DNA of 64,000 nt from Pseudoduganella albidiflava. Its GTDB lineage: Bacteria > Pseudomonadota > Gammaproteobacteria > Burkholderiales > Burkholderiaceae_D. The first letter of the stretch is position 1. The number at the start of each line of letters is the position of its first letter. Shown here in pieces: positions 51,912-60,101 of this stretch. Location: the NCBI RefSeq assembly GCF_004322755.1, contig NZ_CP036401.1, forward strand, positions 3,224,001 through 3,288,000, in the 5' to 3' direction. The position numbers were made by a program, and so were the translations under genes. Below the pieces are notes generated by a model, which did not search any database, was not told the DNA's origin, and saw only the letters and a list, made by a program, of their open reading frames with translations.

Positions 51912-52865
51912 TCACGACGACCCCTTGCCTTCGCGCTGCCTGCGCGCGGCGCTGAGGTAGGCATCCAGCGCCGGCGCGCGCGCCAGCCCGAGGCGCTTGC
52001 GCATCGCCTCTTCCGGTGTTCCGGCATTCAGCTCCACCACGGCAAAGCCATTGCGCAGCGTGCGGCCGCCCACGTGCGGGATCGCCACGCCCGCTTCCGT
52101 CAACGCACTGCGCGCCTGGCGATACACCGTGCTTTTATGCAGCCGCCCGCCTTCCGGATCGGCCGGAAACGCCAGGTTGCCCGGAATGCCAAGCCGTTCG
52201 CGGGTCGCCAGCCAATCGAGCACCTCCGCCACGGCATGCGGCTGCAGGAACGTTTCATGCGGATAGCTGGTCGGCTGCTTGGCTGTCGGCGTCAGCGTGA
52301 TGCGCAGGGTGCCGTCTTCTTCCGGCGCACTGGCGACCTCCCCGGTCAGCAGGCCGATCGCCTCGGCCACGCGCAAGCCCGCGCACAGCATCACCAGCTG
52401 CATGGCCCGGTCGCGCTGCCGCTTCCACGACTTCAGCTCGGGTTTCGTGGCCACCACCTGCCCCGCCTGGACCGGCGACAGCGCCACCATCTCGCGATCG
52501 CGCACCGGCCGGTCGGCCGCCATCATCGCGATGGCGGCGCTGGCCGGATTGGGCAGCCGCCCGATATGTTCGTAGCACCGTTCGAGCAGGCGCAGGTAGC
52601 GGTAGGCGATCTTGCTGTGCAGCGGGCGCCCGCGCGCGTCGCGCGTGGCCAGGAACTCCAGCAAGTCCCCCGGCTGCAACCCGGACATCGTGCGGCCGTG
52701 CGCGCGCAGCCATTTGGCGAAGCGGCCGAACATGAAGGTGTACACCTCGGCCGACGCGGTCGACAGCGGCGGCGCCGCGCGCTTGGCCGTCTGGGCAAAC
52801 GCGGCGCTGTGGAGGAATTCATCGAATGCGATGACGGGATTGCGGTCCCAGGCGGAGATGTTCAT
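51912..52865 (-). CDS. Orphan site-specific tyrosine recombinase
   Basis: This 317-residue recombinase-like protein has an N-terminal core-binding domain (VYTFMFGRFAKWLRAHGRTM and RLLERCYEHIGRL) and a catalytic domain with the first Arg in CAGLRVAEAIGLLTG. The usual HxxR box reads GGRTLRNGF, so the His is replaced by Arg. A C-terminal tyrosine is present in RAPALDAYLSAARRQ. The missing His, and the lack of a clear second His, make activity doubtful. No repeats or cargo are seen around it. The base composition is that of the chromosome. Confidence 0.8.
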   Translation of the reverse strand: MNISAWDRNPVIAFDEFLHSAAFAQTAKRAAPPLSTASAEVYTFMFGRFAKWLRAHGRTMSGLQPGDLLEFLATRDARGRPLHSKIAYRYLRLLERCYEHIGRLPNPASAAIAMMAADRPVRDREMVALSPVQAGQVVATKPELKSWKRQRDRAMQLVMLCAGLRVAEAIGLLTGEVASAPEEDGTLRITLTPTAKQPTSYPHETFLQPHAVAEVLDWLATRERLGIPGNLAFPADPEGGRLHKSTVYRQARSALTEAGVAIPHVGGRTLRNGFAVVELNAGTPEEAMRKRLGLARAPALDAYLSAARRQREGKGSS

Positions 52866-53139
52866 GGTGCGGCGATCTTACCATTGCCCTGCCGTTGTGC
52901 AGGGTTCATGTCGCGTGAGCCGATGCGAGGTTTTGCTTGTAGACCTGGTGCTTGGGGAGTCGTGGACTTGTGATGTGGGCGGTTCGTTTGTCATTCGGTT
53001 AGTTGCAATTTTCCGGGTAAGATTTGTTTCCGCTGCCCGATGTTTATCGTAGTGTGCTTGTCGAACCAGGCTTCCGTGTCCTGTCCCTGTTGACTGCGTA
53101 CTGGTTAGTCCGGCTTCCTTTGGCGTTATCCATACCCGG

Positions 53140-54021
53140 CTACGCCATCGTTTCTGGAAGAGCGGCTGCCAGTGCTTCGACAGCGACCCGGATACGGCGT
53201 GCCAGATGTGGCGTCTGCTGCCAGGCCAGATGAACGTCATACATGTAGCCCGGCTCGTCGGGAAACACGTTGACGAGCTCTCCCCCGCGCAACCGGTCCC
53301 GCACGAGCCAGCGCGGCAGCCATGCGAGCCCTGCTTCGGCGACCGCCGCATCCGCAATGGCATCGAGGTCATCCAGGCGAATCCGGCTCGGCGGCCGGAT
53401 CTCGAATACTGCACGGCCGCCGGCAGGAAATATCCAGGGCGGCACTGGCCCACTGCGCCGGTAAGCCAGGACATGGTGATGATCGAGTTCGTTCAGCGTC
53501 GCTGGACCACCATGGCGCTCCAGGTAGCCGGGGGCCGCGCAGACGATCATTGCCTGGCTGGCCACACGGCGCGAGACAAGTCCGGGGATCGGTTCCAGCG
53601 TTCCCGTCCGGACTGCGAGATCATAGCCGTCCTCGGCCAGGTCGGCCAGGCGGTCGCTGAACGACAGATCGAGCTCTAGCCCGGGATAGTGGCGCGCAAG
53701 GTCGAGCAGGACGGGCAAAACGCAGTGCCGGCCAAAATGGACGGGCGCGGTGACCCGCAAGCGACCATGCAGCGCATGCGTTTGATCCGTCGCCATCGCG
53801 TCCGCGGCGTCAGCCTCCGCCAGGATCGCCCTGCAACGCTCGTAGTAGGCGCGGCCGAATTCGGTCAGCGAGTGCCGGCGCGTCGTTCGATGGATCAGCT
53901 GGACGCGCAGGCGCTCTTCAAGAAAGCGCACATGCTTGCCGACCATCGTGGCGGACAGCGCCAGCTCGTCCGCGGCGGCCGCGAACGAGCCCAGATCGGC
54001 CACGCGCACAAAGACGGCCAT
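53140..54021 (-). CDS. LysR-family regulator, start codon uncertain
   Basis: This LysR regulator of about 293 residues has its DNA-binding helix-turn-helix near residues 14-45 (SFAAAADELALSATMVGKHV). The effector domain has RLRVTAPVHFGRHCVLPVLL. Upstream of the ATG at 54021 the frame continues as IDRLTS, preceded by AGGAG; relatives usually begin MDRLTSMAVFVRVAD. So the ancestral ATG may have become ATC at 54039, leaving the shorter start. It is divergent from the quinone-oxidoreductase-like gene (116 bp) and likely controls it. Confidence 0.88.
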   Translation of the reverse strand: MAVFVRVADLGSFAAAADELALSATMVGKHVRFLEERLRVQLIHRTTRRHSLTEFGRAYYERCRAILAEADAADAMATDQTHALHGRLRVTAPVHFGRHCVLPVLLDLARHYPGLELDLSFSDRLADLAEDGYDLAVRTGTLEPIPGLVSRRVASQAMIVCAAPGYLERHGGPATLNELDHHHVLAYRRSGPVPPWIFPAGGRAVFEIRPPSRIRLDDLDAIADAAVAEAGLAWLPRWLVRDRLRGGELVNVFPDEPGYMYDVHLAWQQTPHLARRIRVAVEALAAALPETMA

Positions 54022-54137
54022 GCTGGTTAGTCGGTCGATTCCCCACTCCTGGTTATTGCTGAAGAAATTACCTGACAGTTTATCGCAACGCCTCGCAGCT
54101 CTAGACTGATTTCCACACTAACGATTGGGAGTTGACG

Positions 54138-55127
54138 ATGGCACGCGTTATCCAGTTTCATCAGCATGGCGGCCCGGAAGTATTGCGGATCGAACAGGCA
54201 GAAGTAGCCCCGCCAGCACCAGGGGAGGTACAGATCACCGTCATGGCGCTGGGACTCAATCGCGCCGAAGCGCTGATGCGGGAAGGTACGTACATCGAGA
54301 CGCCTGCCCTGCCCTCCGGGCTCGGCCTGGAAGCTGCGGGTATCGTCACGACGCTCGGTGCCGGCGTAACATCGATTGCGCTCGGGGACGCTGTCAGCGT
54401 GGTGCCGCCTGTATCGATGAGCCGGTGGCCAACGTACGCCGAGATCGTGAATGTTCCTGCCGACCGTATCATCAAGCATCCGCCCGGGTTGGGATGGGCG
54501 AGCGCAGCGGCGCTCTGGATGGCGTATCTGACAGCCTATGGCGCATTGGTCGACATCGCGCAATTGACGCCCGATGACCAGGTCGTCATCACGGCAGCAT
54601 CCAGCAGCGTGGGACTCGCTGCGATCCAGATCGCTCGTCATGTCGGTGCCACACCGATCGCGGTCACACGAACGGCGCAGAAGAAGCAAGAGCTGCTGGA
54701 GGCTGGGGCTGCGCATGTAGTCGCCATGGACGATGAAGACATGGCTGCGGCCCTCGTTGCCCACACCGGAGCGGCCGGTGTGCGTGTCGTATTCGATCCG
54801 GTGGGCGGCCCGCTTTTCATTCCCCTGACCGAGGCGATGCGGCCAGGCGGTATCCTGGTCGAATACGGTGGGCTCAGCAAGGAGCCAACGCCATTTCCGC
54901 TGTCTTCAGTACTCAGCAAGCGTCTCACGCTGCGCGGCTATCTAGTTCATGAACTCCTGACGGATCCGCATCGGCTGGCGGCGGCGCAGCGGTTTATCCT
55001 GGACGGAGTCAGCGCAGGCGTTTTCCGCCCCGTGATCGCCAGGACATTTTCATTCGATGAAATGGTGGAGGCACACCGGTACATGGCGTCGAATGCCCAG
55101 TTCGGCAAGATCGTCGTTACCTTGTGA
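54138..55127 (+). CDS. Zinc-independent MDR/quinone oxidoreductase-like protein
   Basis: This 329-residue medium-chain dehydrogenase/reductase has a GroES-like N-terminal half (GEVQITVMALGLNRAEALMR, LGLEAAGIVTTLGAGVT) and a Rossmann half with NADPH motif VVITAASSSVGLAAIQIAR. Cysteine ligands for catalytic or structural zinc are absent, which points to the quinone oxidoreductase subgroup. The ATG at 54138 follows TTGGGAG; the frame is open to a TTG at 54132. The divergent LysR gene next to it is probably its regulator. The substrate is unknown. Confidence 0.9.
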   Translation: MARVIQFHQHGGPEVLRIEQAEVAPPAPGEVQITVMALGLNRAEALMREGTYIETPALPSGLGLEAAGIVTTLGAGVTSIALGDAVSVVPPVSMSRWPTYAEIVNVPADRIIKHPPGLGWASAAALWMAYLTAYGALVDIAQLTPDDQVVITAASSSVGLAAIQIARHVGATPIAVTRTAQKKQELLEAGAAHVVAMDDEDMAAALVAHTGAAGVRVVFDPVGGPLFIPLTEAMRPGGILVEYGGLSKEPTPFPLSSVLSKRLTLRGYLVHELLTDPHRLAAAQRFILDGVSAGVFRPVIARTFSFDEMVEAHRYMASNAQFGKIVVTL

Positions 55128-55199
55128 CGGCATGACGCCGCATTGGATGCGAGCCGGCGCGGGCGCGTACGGCCAGCGACAGCACGATTGAAAGCTGCC

Positions 55200-55709
55200 T
55201 CAATCCCCGCACCGAGGCTGGCGCAAGTCCAGGTACATCACGTACGCCGTGACATAACCGTCCCTGGGGTGGGCGAATGCTTCGGGTATCCTGCCCACCC
55301 TTTTAAAGCCCAGTGAACGATAGAGCGAGAGCGCGGCGGTATTGGTGGCCAACACCTGGTTGAACTGCATGGCGCGAAATCCGGAAGCTCGCGCCGAGTC
55401 GATACAGTGCCTCACCAGCGCACGTCCGAGCCCCTGTCCCCTGGAATGTCGGGAAACCAGGAACGTCGCTGTCGCGATATGCGAACCGCGCCCCGGCATA
55501 TTGGCGCCATAGCGGTACATACCGAGTAACAGGTCGCCCCGACAGGCGACCACACATCCCCGAGCGCCCAACCACTGGCTGTCGATGAAGCCGCTCTCCA
55601 CATCGTTCATGAATGGCAGACTATCACCCTCGGATGCTACCGAACGAAGGAGCGCCAGCATTGCACCCGCATCGGCACTGGTTGCGCCGCGCAAAACAAA
55701 GTCGTTCAT
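55200..55709 (-). CDS. GNAT family N-acetyltransferase
   Basis: This 169-residue acetyltransferase starts at ATG 55709 (MNDFVLRGATSADAGAML). The acetyl-CoA-binding motif A is visible as TFLVSRHSRGQGLGRALVRH, followed by NTAALSLYRSLGFKRVGR, typical of GNAT motif B. The frame runs on upstream for 95 codons across the tRNA terminator; that part is not coding. The gene follows tRNA-Val and its terminator on the same strand but should have its own promoter. The substrate is unknown. Confidence 0.9.
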   Translation of the reverse strand: MNDFVLRGATSADAGAMLALLRSVASEGDSLPFMNDVESGFIDSQWLGARGCVVACRGDLLLGMYRYGANMPGRGSHIATATFLVSRHSRGQGLGRALVRHCIDSARASGFRAMQFNQVLATNTAALSLYRSLGFKRVGRIPEAFAHPRDGYVTAYVMYLDLRQPRCGD

Positions 55710-55949
55710 GATGACGCTCCGTCTGTTCGATAAAAGCTTGTGTCGGTGCCGGATGGTGAGGCCTGGTGCCGGCTCTCGCCGCAGTTCTCGCGGCGTCGCT
55801 GTGGTATGTCTTTCCGTGCGCCGTTGGCGGGGCTTCCTTCGCACTGGCAGCCTCGACGCAATATGCATGAGCGCTGTACAGGTTCGAATGCCTCGACCGT
55901 GAGAGCGCGGACCGGGCCACACAGCGACGTTCGCACCCGATTCGCGCAA

Positions 55950-55984
55950 ACAAAAAAGGCCTGCAACGCAACGTTGCAAGCCTT
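55950..55984 (-). terminator. Rho-independent terminator of tRNA-Val
   Basis: On the minus strand AAGGCTTGCAAC and GTTGCAGGCCTT form a stem around a short loop, followed by TTTTTTG (seen on the plus strand as CAAAAAAGGCC). It begins 33 bp past the tRNA 3' end. Confidence 0.85.
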
Positions 55985-56016
55985 GGCTGACCAATCCAAG
56001 CTGGTCAAACGAATCC

Positions 56017-56091
56017 TGGTGGGAAGTGCAAGTTTCGAACTTGCGACCCCTGCAGTGTGAATGCAGTGCTCTACCCCTGAGCTAACCTCCC
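56017..56091 (-). tRNA. tRNA-Val (anticodon CAC)
   Basis: The minus strand reads GGGAGGTTAGCTCAGGGGTA and so on to CTTCCCACCA, 75 nt with encoded CCA. The acceptor stem GGGAGGT/ACTTCCC pairs with one G-T. The anticodon arm is CTGCA-TTCACAC-TGCAG, giving CAC (reads GUG, Val). The T arm contains GTTCGAA. A promoter and terminator flank it. Confidence 0.95.
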
Positions 56092-56102
56092 GAAGAAGCA
56101 GT

Positions 56103-56131
56103 ATTATAGGTGCCGCCTTGCGCCAGGTCAA
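56103..56131 (-). promoter_or_regulatory. Promoter of tRNA-Val
   Basis: On the minus strand TTGACC (56131-56126) and a perfect TATAAT (56108-56103) are separated by 17 bp. The -10 box ends 11 bp before the tRNA 5' end. Confidence 0.88.
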
Positions 56132-56170
56132 GCACCTGCTGAGCAAGGCTGGCACGTTGCCCCCGTCGCG

Positions 56171-56869
56171 TCAGGCGGCGGTACGCCACACGCTGGTCCC
56201 CTTCACGGCCTTGTCCAGCCCGTTGAGCAGGTCTTCGTGCGCGACCACTTCCTCGGCCGAGGCACGGACGACGAGGATCTCGGCCAGCGCCACCTGTTCG
56301 AGGTGCAGGCCGGTGGCCACCTCTTCCACTTCGATATCCATGCCCAGGCTGTTCTGGCCACGCGTCATCGCCAGGTAGACGTCCGCCAGCAGTTCGGCAT
56401 CGAGCAGTGCGCCGTGCAGCTTGCGGTGGGCGTTCGAGATGCCGTAGTGATCGCACAGCGCGTCGAGCGAGTTGCGCTTGCCGGGCCGCAGTTCCTTCGC
56501 CTGCACCAGCGTATCGATGACGCCGCCGATATGCTCGTCGAAGGCTGGCAGGTTCAGCATGCGGAATTCGTGGTTCAGGAACCCCAGGTCGAATGGCGCA
56601 TTGTGGATGATCACCTCGGCACCGCGGATATACTCGCGCAACTCCTCGGCGATCTCGCGGAACCGCGGCTTGTCGGACAGGAATTCCGTTGTCAGCCCGT
56701 GGACGGCGAGCGCGCCCTCTTCCGAGTCGCGGTCCGGATTGATGTAGCGGTGGAAGTTATTGCCGGTCAGCTTGCGGTTGACCAGCTCGACGCAACCGAT
56801 CTCGATGACGCGGTTGCCCAGCTTGGGGTTGATACCGGTGGTTTCGGTATCGAGGACGATCTGGCGCAT
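56171..56869 (-). CDS. dnaQ: DNA polymerase III epsilon subunit (3'-5' exonuclease)
   Basis: This 232-residue proofreading subunit has the three exonuclease motifs: DTETTGINPKLGNRVIEIG (Exo I), HNAPFDLGFLNHEF (Exo II) and HGALLDAELLADVYL (Exo III, with the catalytic His/Asp of the DnaQ type). The start is ATG 56869 (MRQIVLDTETTG); a longer upstream reading has no family support. It lies downstream of rnhA on the same strand, the common proteobacterial neighbourhood. It should act in the replisome with the polymerase alpha subunit. Confidence 0.95.
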   Translation of the reverse strand: MRQIVLDTETTGINPKLGNRVIEIGCVELVNRKLTGNNFHRYINPDRDSEEGALAVHGLTTEFLSDKPRFREIAEELREYIRGAEVIIHNAPFDLGFLNHEFRMLNLPAFDEHIGGVIDTLVQAKELRPGKRNSLDALCDHYGISNAHRKLHGALLDAELLADVYLAMTRGQNSLGMDIEVEEVATGLHLEQVALAEILVVRASAEEVVAHEDLLNGLDKAVKGTSVWRTAA

Positions 56870-57024
56870 GGTGCGAAGTGCTGTTCTGGATGAGCCGTGC
56901 AGTATAGCAAGAAAGACAGCGAAGAAGCCGGCTTGCCCCATCGGCTCTTTCCCTCGCCTCGGCTTTTCCCCTCGGCCCATTCCCAGCCTCAGGCGCCTTT
57001 CAACGCCTTGGGCTCTTTCCTCAT

Positions 57025-57465
57025 CTACCTTGCGCGCACCGCGTCCACGCCGCGGTTGGCCAGCATGTCGGCCCGTTCATTGCCCGGATGGCCGTTGTGG
57101 CCGCGCACCCAGCGCCAGTCGACCTTGTGGACGGATTGTGCGATATCGAGCGCCTGCCACAGGTCCGCGTTTTTCACCGGTTCCTTCGTCGAGGTCTTCC
57201 AGCCGCGCGCCTTCCAGCCATGGATCCACTCGCTGATGCCCTTCTGCACATACTGGCTGTCCGTATGCAGCACGACTTCGCAGGGCCGCTTCAATGCGTT
57301 CAGCGATTCGATGACGGCTTGCAGCTCCATCCGGTTGTTGGTGGTATTCAGCGCACCGCCGAACAGTTCCTTTTGCGCTTCGCCCGCCACCATCAGCGCG
57401 CCCCAGCCGCCGGTGCCGGGATTACCCTTGCACGCGCCGTCCGTAAAAATCTCGACTTTATCCAT
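57025..57465 (-). CDS. rnhA: Ribonuclease HI
   Basis: This 146-residue enzyme degrades the RNA strand of RNA-DNA hybrids. All four acidic active-site residues are visible: Asp in [14 protein letters not shown], Glu in [13 protein letters not shown], Asp in [13 protein letters not shown] and Asp in [13 protein letters not shown]. The handle region [20 protein letters not shown] is of the E. coli type. The start overlaps the end of the methyltransferase gene by 8 bp, so both are co-translated. Confidence 0.96.
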   Translation of the reverse strand: MDKVEIFTDGACKGNPGTGGWGALMVAGEAQKELFGGALNTTNNRMELQAVIESLNALKRPCEVVLHTDSQYVQKGISEWIHGWKARGWKTSTKEPVKNADLWQALDIAQSVHKVDWRWVRGHNGHPGNERADMLANRGVDAVRAR

Positions 57466-58228
57466 GATCCTTGTGTTTGTTCGTTGCAGGTACCGCCACG
57501 GGCGACTTCGCCTTCTTCTTGCTCCACGCCGGCCCGATCAGCCGCATGCCCTTGACCCGCTTGATCGCCTGGACAAGATACACGGCGCCGAAGTACGGCC
57601 ACCAGCGCTCGCCGGCGCGGTCCATGAATGCATACCTGGCCAGCCAGTGTTCCGTGCGGCAGGCAGGAGCATAGCAGCCGAAGTGGCTGTGGCTGACGCC
57701 CATGTTGAGCAATTTTAACCAGTCTTTCATGCGCGGCATGGAAATCTGCTCGCCGCGCGGCAGGTAGCGGGTGCCCGTCACCCTGCCCCGCATCTGCCGC
57801 AATCCCCACAGGCTGGCCGGGTTGAAGCCGCAAATGATCAGCTGGCCCTCCGGGATCAGCACGCGTTCCACTTCGCGCAACACCTGGTGTGGCTCGGCCG
57901 CGAATTCCAGCACGTGCGGCATGACGACGAGGTCCAGGCTCTGCGACGGGAATGGCAGCTCGATCGGATCCAGCGTCAGCGAGACCGGCCGGCCGCCGGT
58001 GTCGACGGTGCGGCCGGGCAGCGTGTCGGCGAGCCATTTGTGCGGCATGCGGCTGGCCGCCAGCGCATCGATCTGCGGCATGCCGATCTGCAGCGCGTTA
58101 TAGCCGAAGATATCGGCTGTCAGCACATCCAGGCGGTTCTGCTCCCAGGCGCGCACATAGCGGCCGGCCGGCGTTTGAAGCCAGCTGTCCAGCGCTATAA
58201 TGGATTTTTCGGATGCTGCGCTATCCAT
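57458..58228 (-). CDS. SAM-dependent methyltransferase, rnhA-linked
   Basis: This 256-residue class I methyltransferase-like protein starts at ATG 58228 ([18 protein letters not shown]). Methyltransferase_11-type motifs are [20 protein letters not shown], with [20 protein letters not shown] after it. The N-terminal SAM glycine-rich loop is not clear, since the region [11 protein letters not shown] lacks the usual GxGxG, as is common in this rnhA-linked family. It overlaps rnhA and is divergent from gloB over 92 bp with tandem repeats. The methyl acceptor is unknown. Confidence 0.85.
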   Translation of the reverse strand: MDSAASEKSIIALDSWLQTPAGRYVRAWEQNRLDVLTADIFGYNALQIGMPQIDALAASRMPHKWLADTLPGRTVDTGGRPVSLTLDPIELPFPSQSLDLVVMPHVLEFAAEPHQVLREVERVLIPEGQLIICGFNPASLWGLRQMRGRVTGTRYLPRGEQISMPRMKDWLKLLNMGVSHSHFGCYAPACRTEHWLARYAFMDRAGERWWPYFGAVYLVQAIKRVKGMRLIGPAWSKKKAKSPVAVPATNKHKDHG

Positions 58229-58262
58229 GCGTTCCCTTGGTAGTACCCCAGTGAGGATGACC

Positions 58263-58320
58263 CCGTGTTCCCTGTGATGCCGTGTTCCATGATGCCGTGT
58301 TCCATGACGCCGTCTTGCCG
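58263..58320 (+). repeat. 15-bp tandem repeat upstream of gloB
   Basis: CCGTGTTCCATGATG (58280-58294) and CCGTGTTCCATGACG (58295-58309) are preceded by a 17-bp variant (58263) and followed by a decayed unit CCGTCTTGCCGATG. The array fills the region where the gloB promoter and ribosome site should be. A second 12-bp repeat (GTGTCAGCTTCA) lies inside the gene at 58369-58405. Confidence 0.82.
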
Positions 58321-59220
58321 ATGACTTCGATCGACCGCATTTCCGCCGCGATTTCCGCACCGGCCTCAGTGTCAGCTTCAGTGTCAGCTTCGGTGCCGGC
58401 TTCAGCAGTTCCCGCGGGAGCTGCGCTGCAAGTGTTGCCCGTGCCGGCCTTCAACGACAATTACCTGTGGCTGGTCCATGACGGCAGCCGCGCGGCGGTC
58501 GTCGATCCCGGCGATGCCGAACCCATCCTGGCTGCGCTGCGCGATCGCGGGCTGACGCTTACCGCCATTCTACTCACCCACCACCATCGTGACCATATCG
58601 GTGGCGTGCCGGCGTTATTGCAGCGGTTCGACGTGCCCGTGTTCGGTCCGCGGAACGACGGCATCGCCGCCGTCACGCAGCCGCTGGGCGAAGGCGACAG
58701 GATCACGGTGCCGGGTATCGGCCTGGGACTGGCCGTGCTGGATGTGCCGGGGCACACCCATGGCCATATCGCGTATTACGCCGGCGCCGCGGATGGCGCG
58801 CCCGGCATGGGACCGCACTGGCTGTTCTGTGGCGACACGCTGTTCGCGGGCGGATGCGGCCGCCTGTTCGAGGGAACGCCGGCGCAGATGGCGGCGTCGC
58901 TGGACAAGCTGGCGGCGCTGCCGCCGGATACCGAGGTTTTTTGCGCGCACGAGTACACCTTGTCGAACTTGCGGTTCGCATTGGAGATCGAACCCGGTAA
59001 CGAAGCACTGCGGGCGCGCATGGAAGCGGAGACGAAGAAGCGGCAACATGGTGTACCCACCGTGCCGAGCACGATTGCCGTCGAGCGCGCAACGAATCCC
59101 TTCCTGCGCTACCGCGACGAACGGATCGCACAGCGCCTCGCCGCGGCGGGAAAGGTGGCGGCCAATGCCGCCCCGCTCGCCGTTTTCGCGGCGCTGCGCG
59201 AATGGAAGAACCATTTTTGA
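58321..59220 (+). CDS. gloB: Hydroxyacylglutathione hydrolase (glyoxalase II)
   Basis: This metallo-beta-lactamase-fold enzyme hydrolyses S-lactoylglutathione to lactate and glutathione. Metal ligands are in [39 protein letters not shown] and [14 protein letters not shown]. The C-terminal glutathione-binding part ends [10 protein letters not shown]. The core begins [17 protein letters not shown]. In front of it is an unusual 36-residue Ser/Ala/Val-rich extension encoded by a 12-bp repeat, so the real start may be ATG 58321 or a later GTG (58431). It is followed 11 bp later by the isomerase-like gene. Confidence 0.93.
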   Translation: MTSIDRISAAISAPASVSASVSASVPASAVPAGAALQVLPVPAFNDNYLWLVHDGSRAAVVDPGDAEPILAALRDRGLTLTAILLTHHHRDHIGGVPALLQRFDVPVFGPRNDGIAAVTQPLGEGDRITVPGIGLGLAVLDVPGHTHGHIAYYAGAADGAPGMGPHWLFCGDTLFAGGCGRLFEGTPAQMAASLDKLAALPPDTEVFCAHEYTLSNLRFALEIEPGNEALRARMEAETKKRQHGVPTVPSTIAVERATNPFLRYRDERIAQRLAAAGKVAANAAPLAVFAALREWKNHF

Positions 59221-59231
59221 CAGGAACAGAT

Positions 59232-59879
59232 ATGGAAAAAGTCCGTTTCTACTACGACCCGATCAGCCCTTATGCATGGCTGGCCACGAAACAGATCGCC
59301 CGCATCGAAGCGGCGGGCGTGCACCTCGAGATGGAGCCCGTGCTGCTCGCGGGCTTGCTGAAGGCGCATGGCACGAAAGGCCCGGCCGAAGTGCCGGCCA
59401 AGCGGGAATTCCTGTTTCGTGACGTGATGCGCATCGCCGATTCGCACGGCTTGCCGTTCCGCGGACCGCCGGGCCATCCCTTCAATCCCTTGCTGGCATT
59501 GCGCATGTGCCTGGCGATCACCTCGCTGACGAGCCGGCGCCGCTTCACGTTCATGCTGTCCCAGGCATGCTGGGAGCGCGGCCTGGATCTTTCCAGCCCT
59601 GCCGTGCTGAAGGCGCTGGCCGCGGAGTGCGACCTGAACGGCGAAGCGCTGCAGGCGGCCGCGAGCGAGCCCGCGATCAAGCAGGCACTGATCGATGCGA
59701 CGGAGCGCGCCGCGGCGGCCGGCGTATTCGGCGTGCCCACGTTCAGCTACATGGGCGAGCTGTTCTGGGGAGGCGACCGCATCGACCTGCTGTTGCGGCG
59801 CATTGCCGGGCACCGGATCGACGAGGCGCGGCTGAAGGAATTCCTGGCCCGCCCCGCGCTGGCGGAGCGCAAGGCCTAG
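59232..59879 (+). CDS. 2-hydroxychromene-2-carboxylate isomerase/DsbA-like protein
   Basis: This 215-residue thioredoxin-fold protein is of the HCCA isomerase type. The active-site segment YYDPISPYAWLATKQI has the Ser of the glutathione-dependent family instead of a CxxC pair, and the C-terminal GVFGVPTFSYMGELFWGGDR carries the cis-proline loop. These enzymes use glutathione to isomerise aromatic catabolites; many members have unknown substrates. ATG 59232 follows CAGGAAC. The short distance to gloB and the shared glutathione chemistry suggest an operon. Confidence 0.9.
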   Translation: MEKVRFYYDPISPYAWLATKQIARIEAAGVHLEMEPVLLAGLLKAHGTKGPAEVPAKREFLFRDVMRIADSHGLPFRGPPGHPFNPLLALRMCLAITSLTSRRRFTFMLSQACWERGLDLSSPAVLKALAAECDLNGEALQAAASEPAIKQALIDATERAAAAGVFGVPTFSYMGELFWGGDRIDLLLRRIAGHRIDEARLKEFLARPALAERKA

Positions 59880-59920
59880 GCACGAAAGAGGCCTCTCCCT
59901 GTGGCAGGAAAAGAGGCTTC

Positions 59921-60050
59921 TGATACGAATTGAAGCCTTTGATGCGAATGGAAGCCTCTGATGCGAATTGAAGCCTTTGATGCGAGACGGGCCTGTGATG
60001 CAAAAGGGCCCCTGATGCGAAAGGGGCCTCTGATGCGAATCAAAGGCCCC
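59921..60050 (+). repeat. Seven-unit imperfect tandem repeat (17-20 bp)
   Basis: Seven units begin TGATGCGAA or a variant and end in GCCT or GCCCC (starts 59921, 59940, 59959, 59978, 59996, 60013, 60031). The first three are nearly identical (TGATGCGAATTGAAGCCTT), the later ones diverged. It lies between the convergent ends of the isomerase-like gene and aceB. Neighbouring units can pair (GGGGCCT with AGGCCCC), so it may act as a transcript end. Confidence 0.88.
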
Positions 60051-60101
60051 GATACCAGCGGATGCGGGCCTTGAACCGGCCCCGCCGTCAAATGTCTCCG
60101 G

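Noticed and set aside
52866..53139. Gene between recombinase and LysR gene
   Set aside because: 274 bp with only short frames and no ribosome site or domain.
56017..56091. tRNA-Val as attachment site of an integrated element
   Set aside because: No repeated tRNA 3' end or integrase was found beside it; the neighbours are housekeeping genes.
59921..60050. CRISPR-like repeats
   Set aside because: Units of 17-20 bp follow each other directly without unique spacers.
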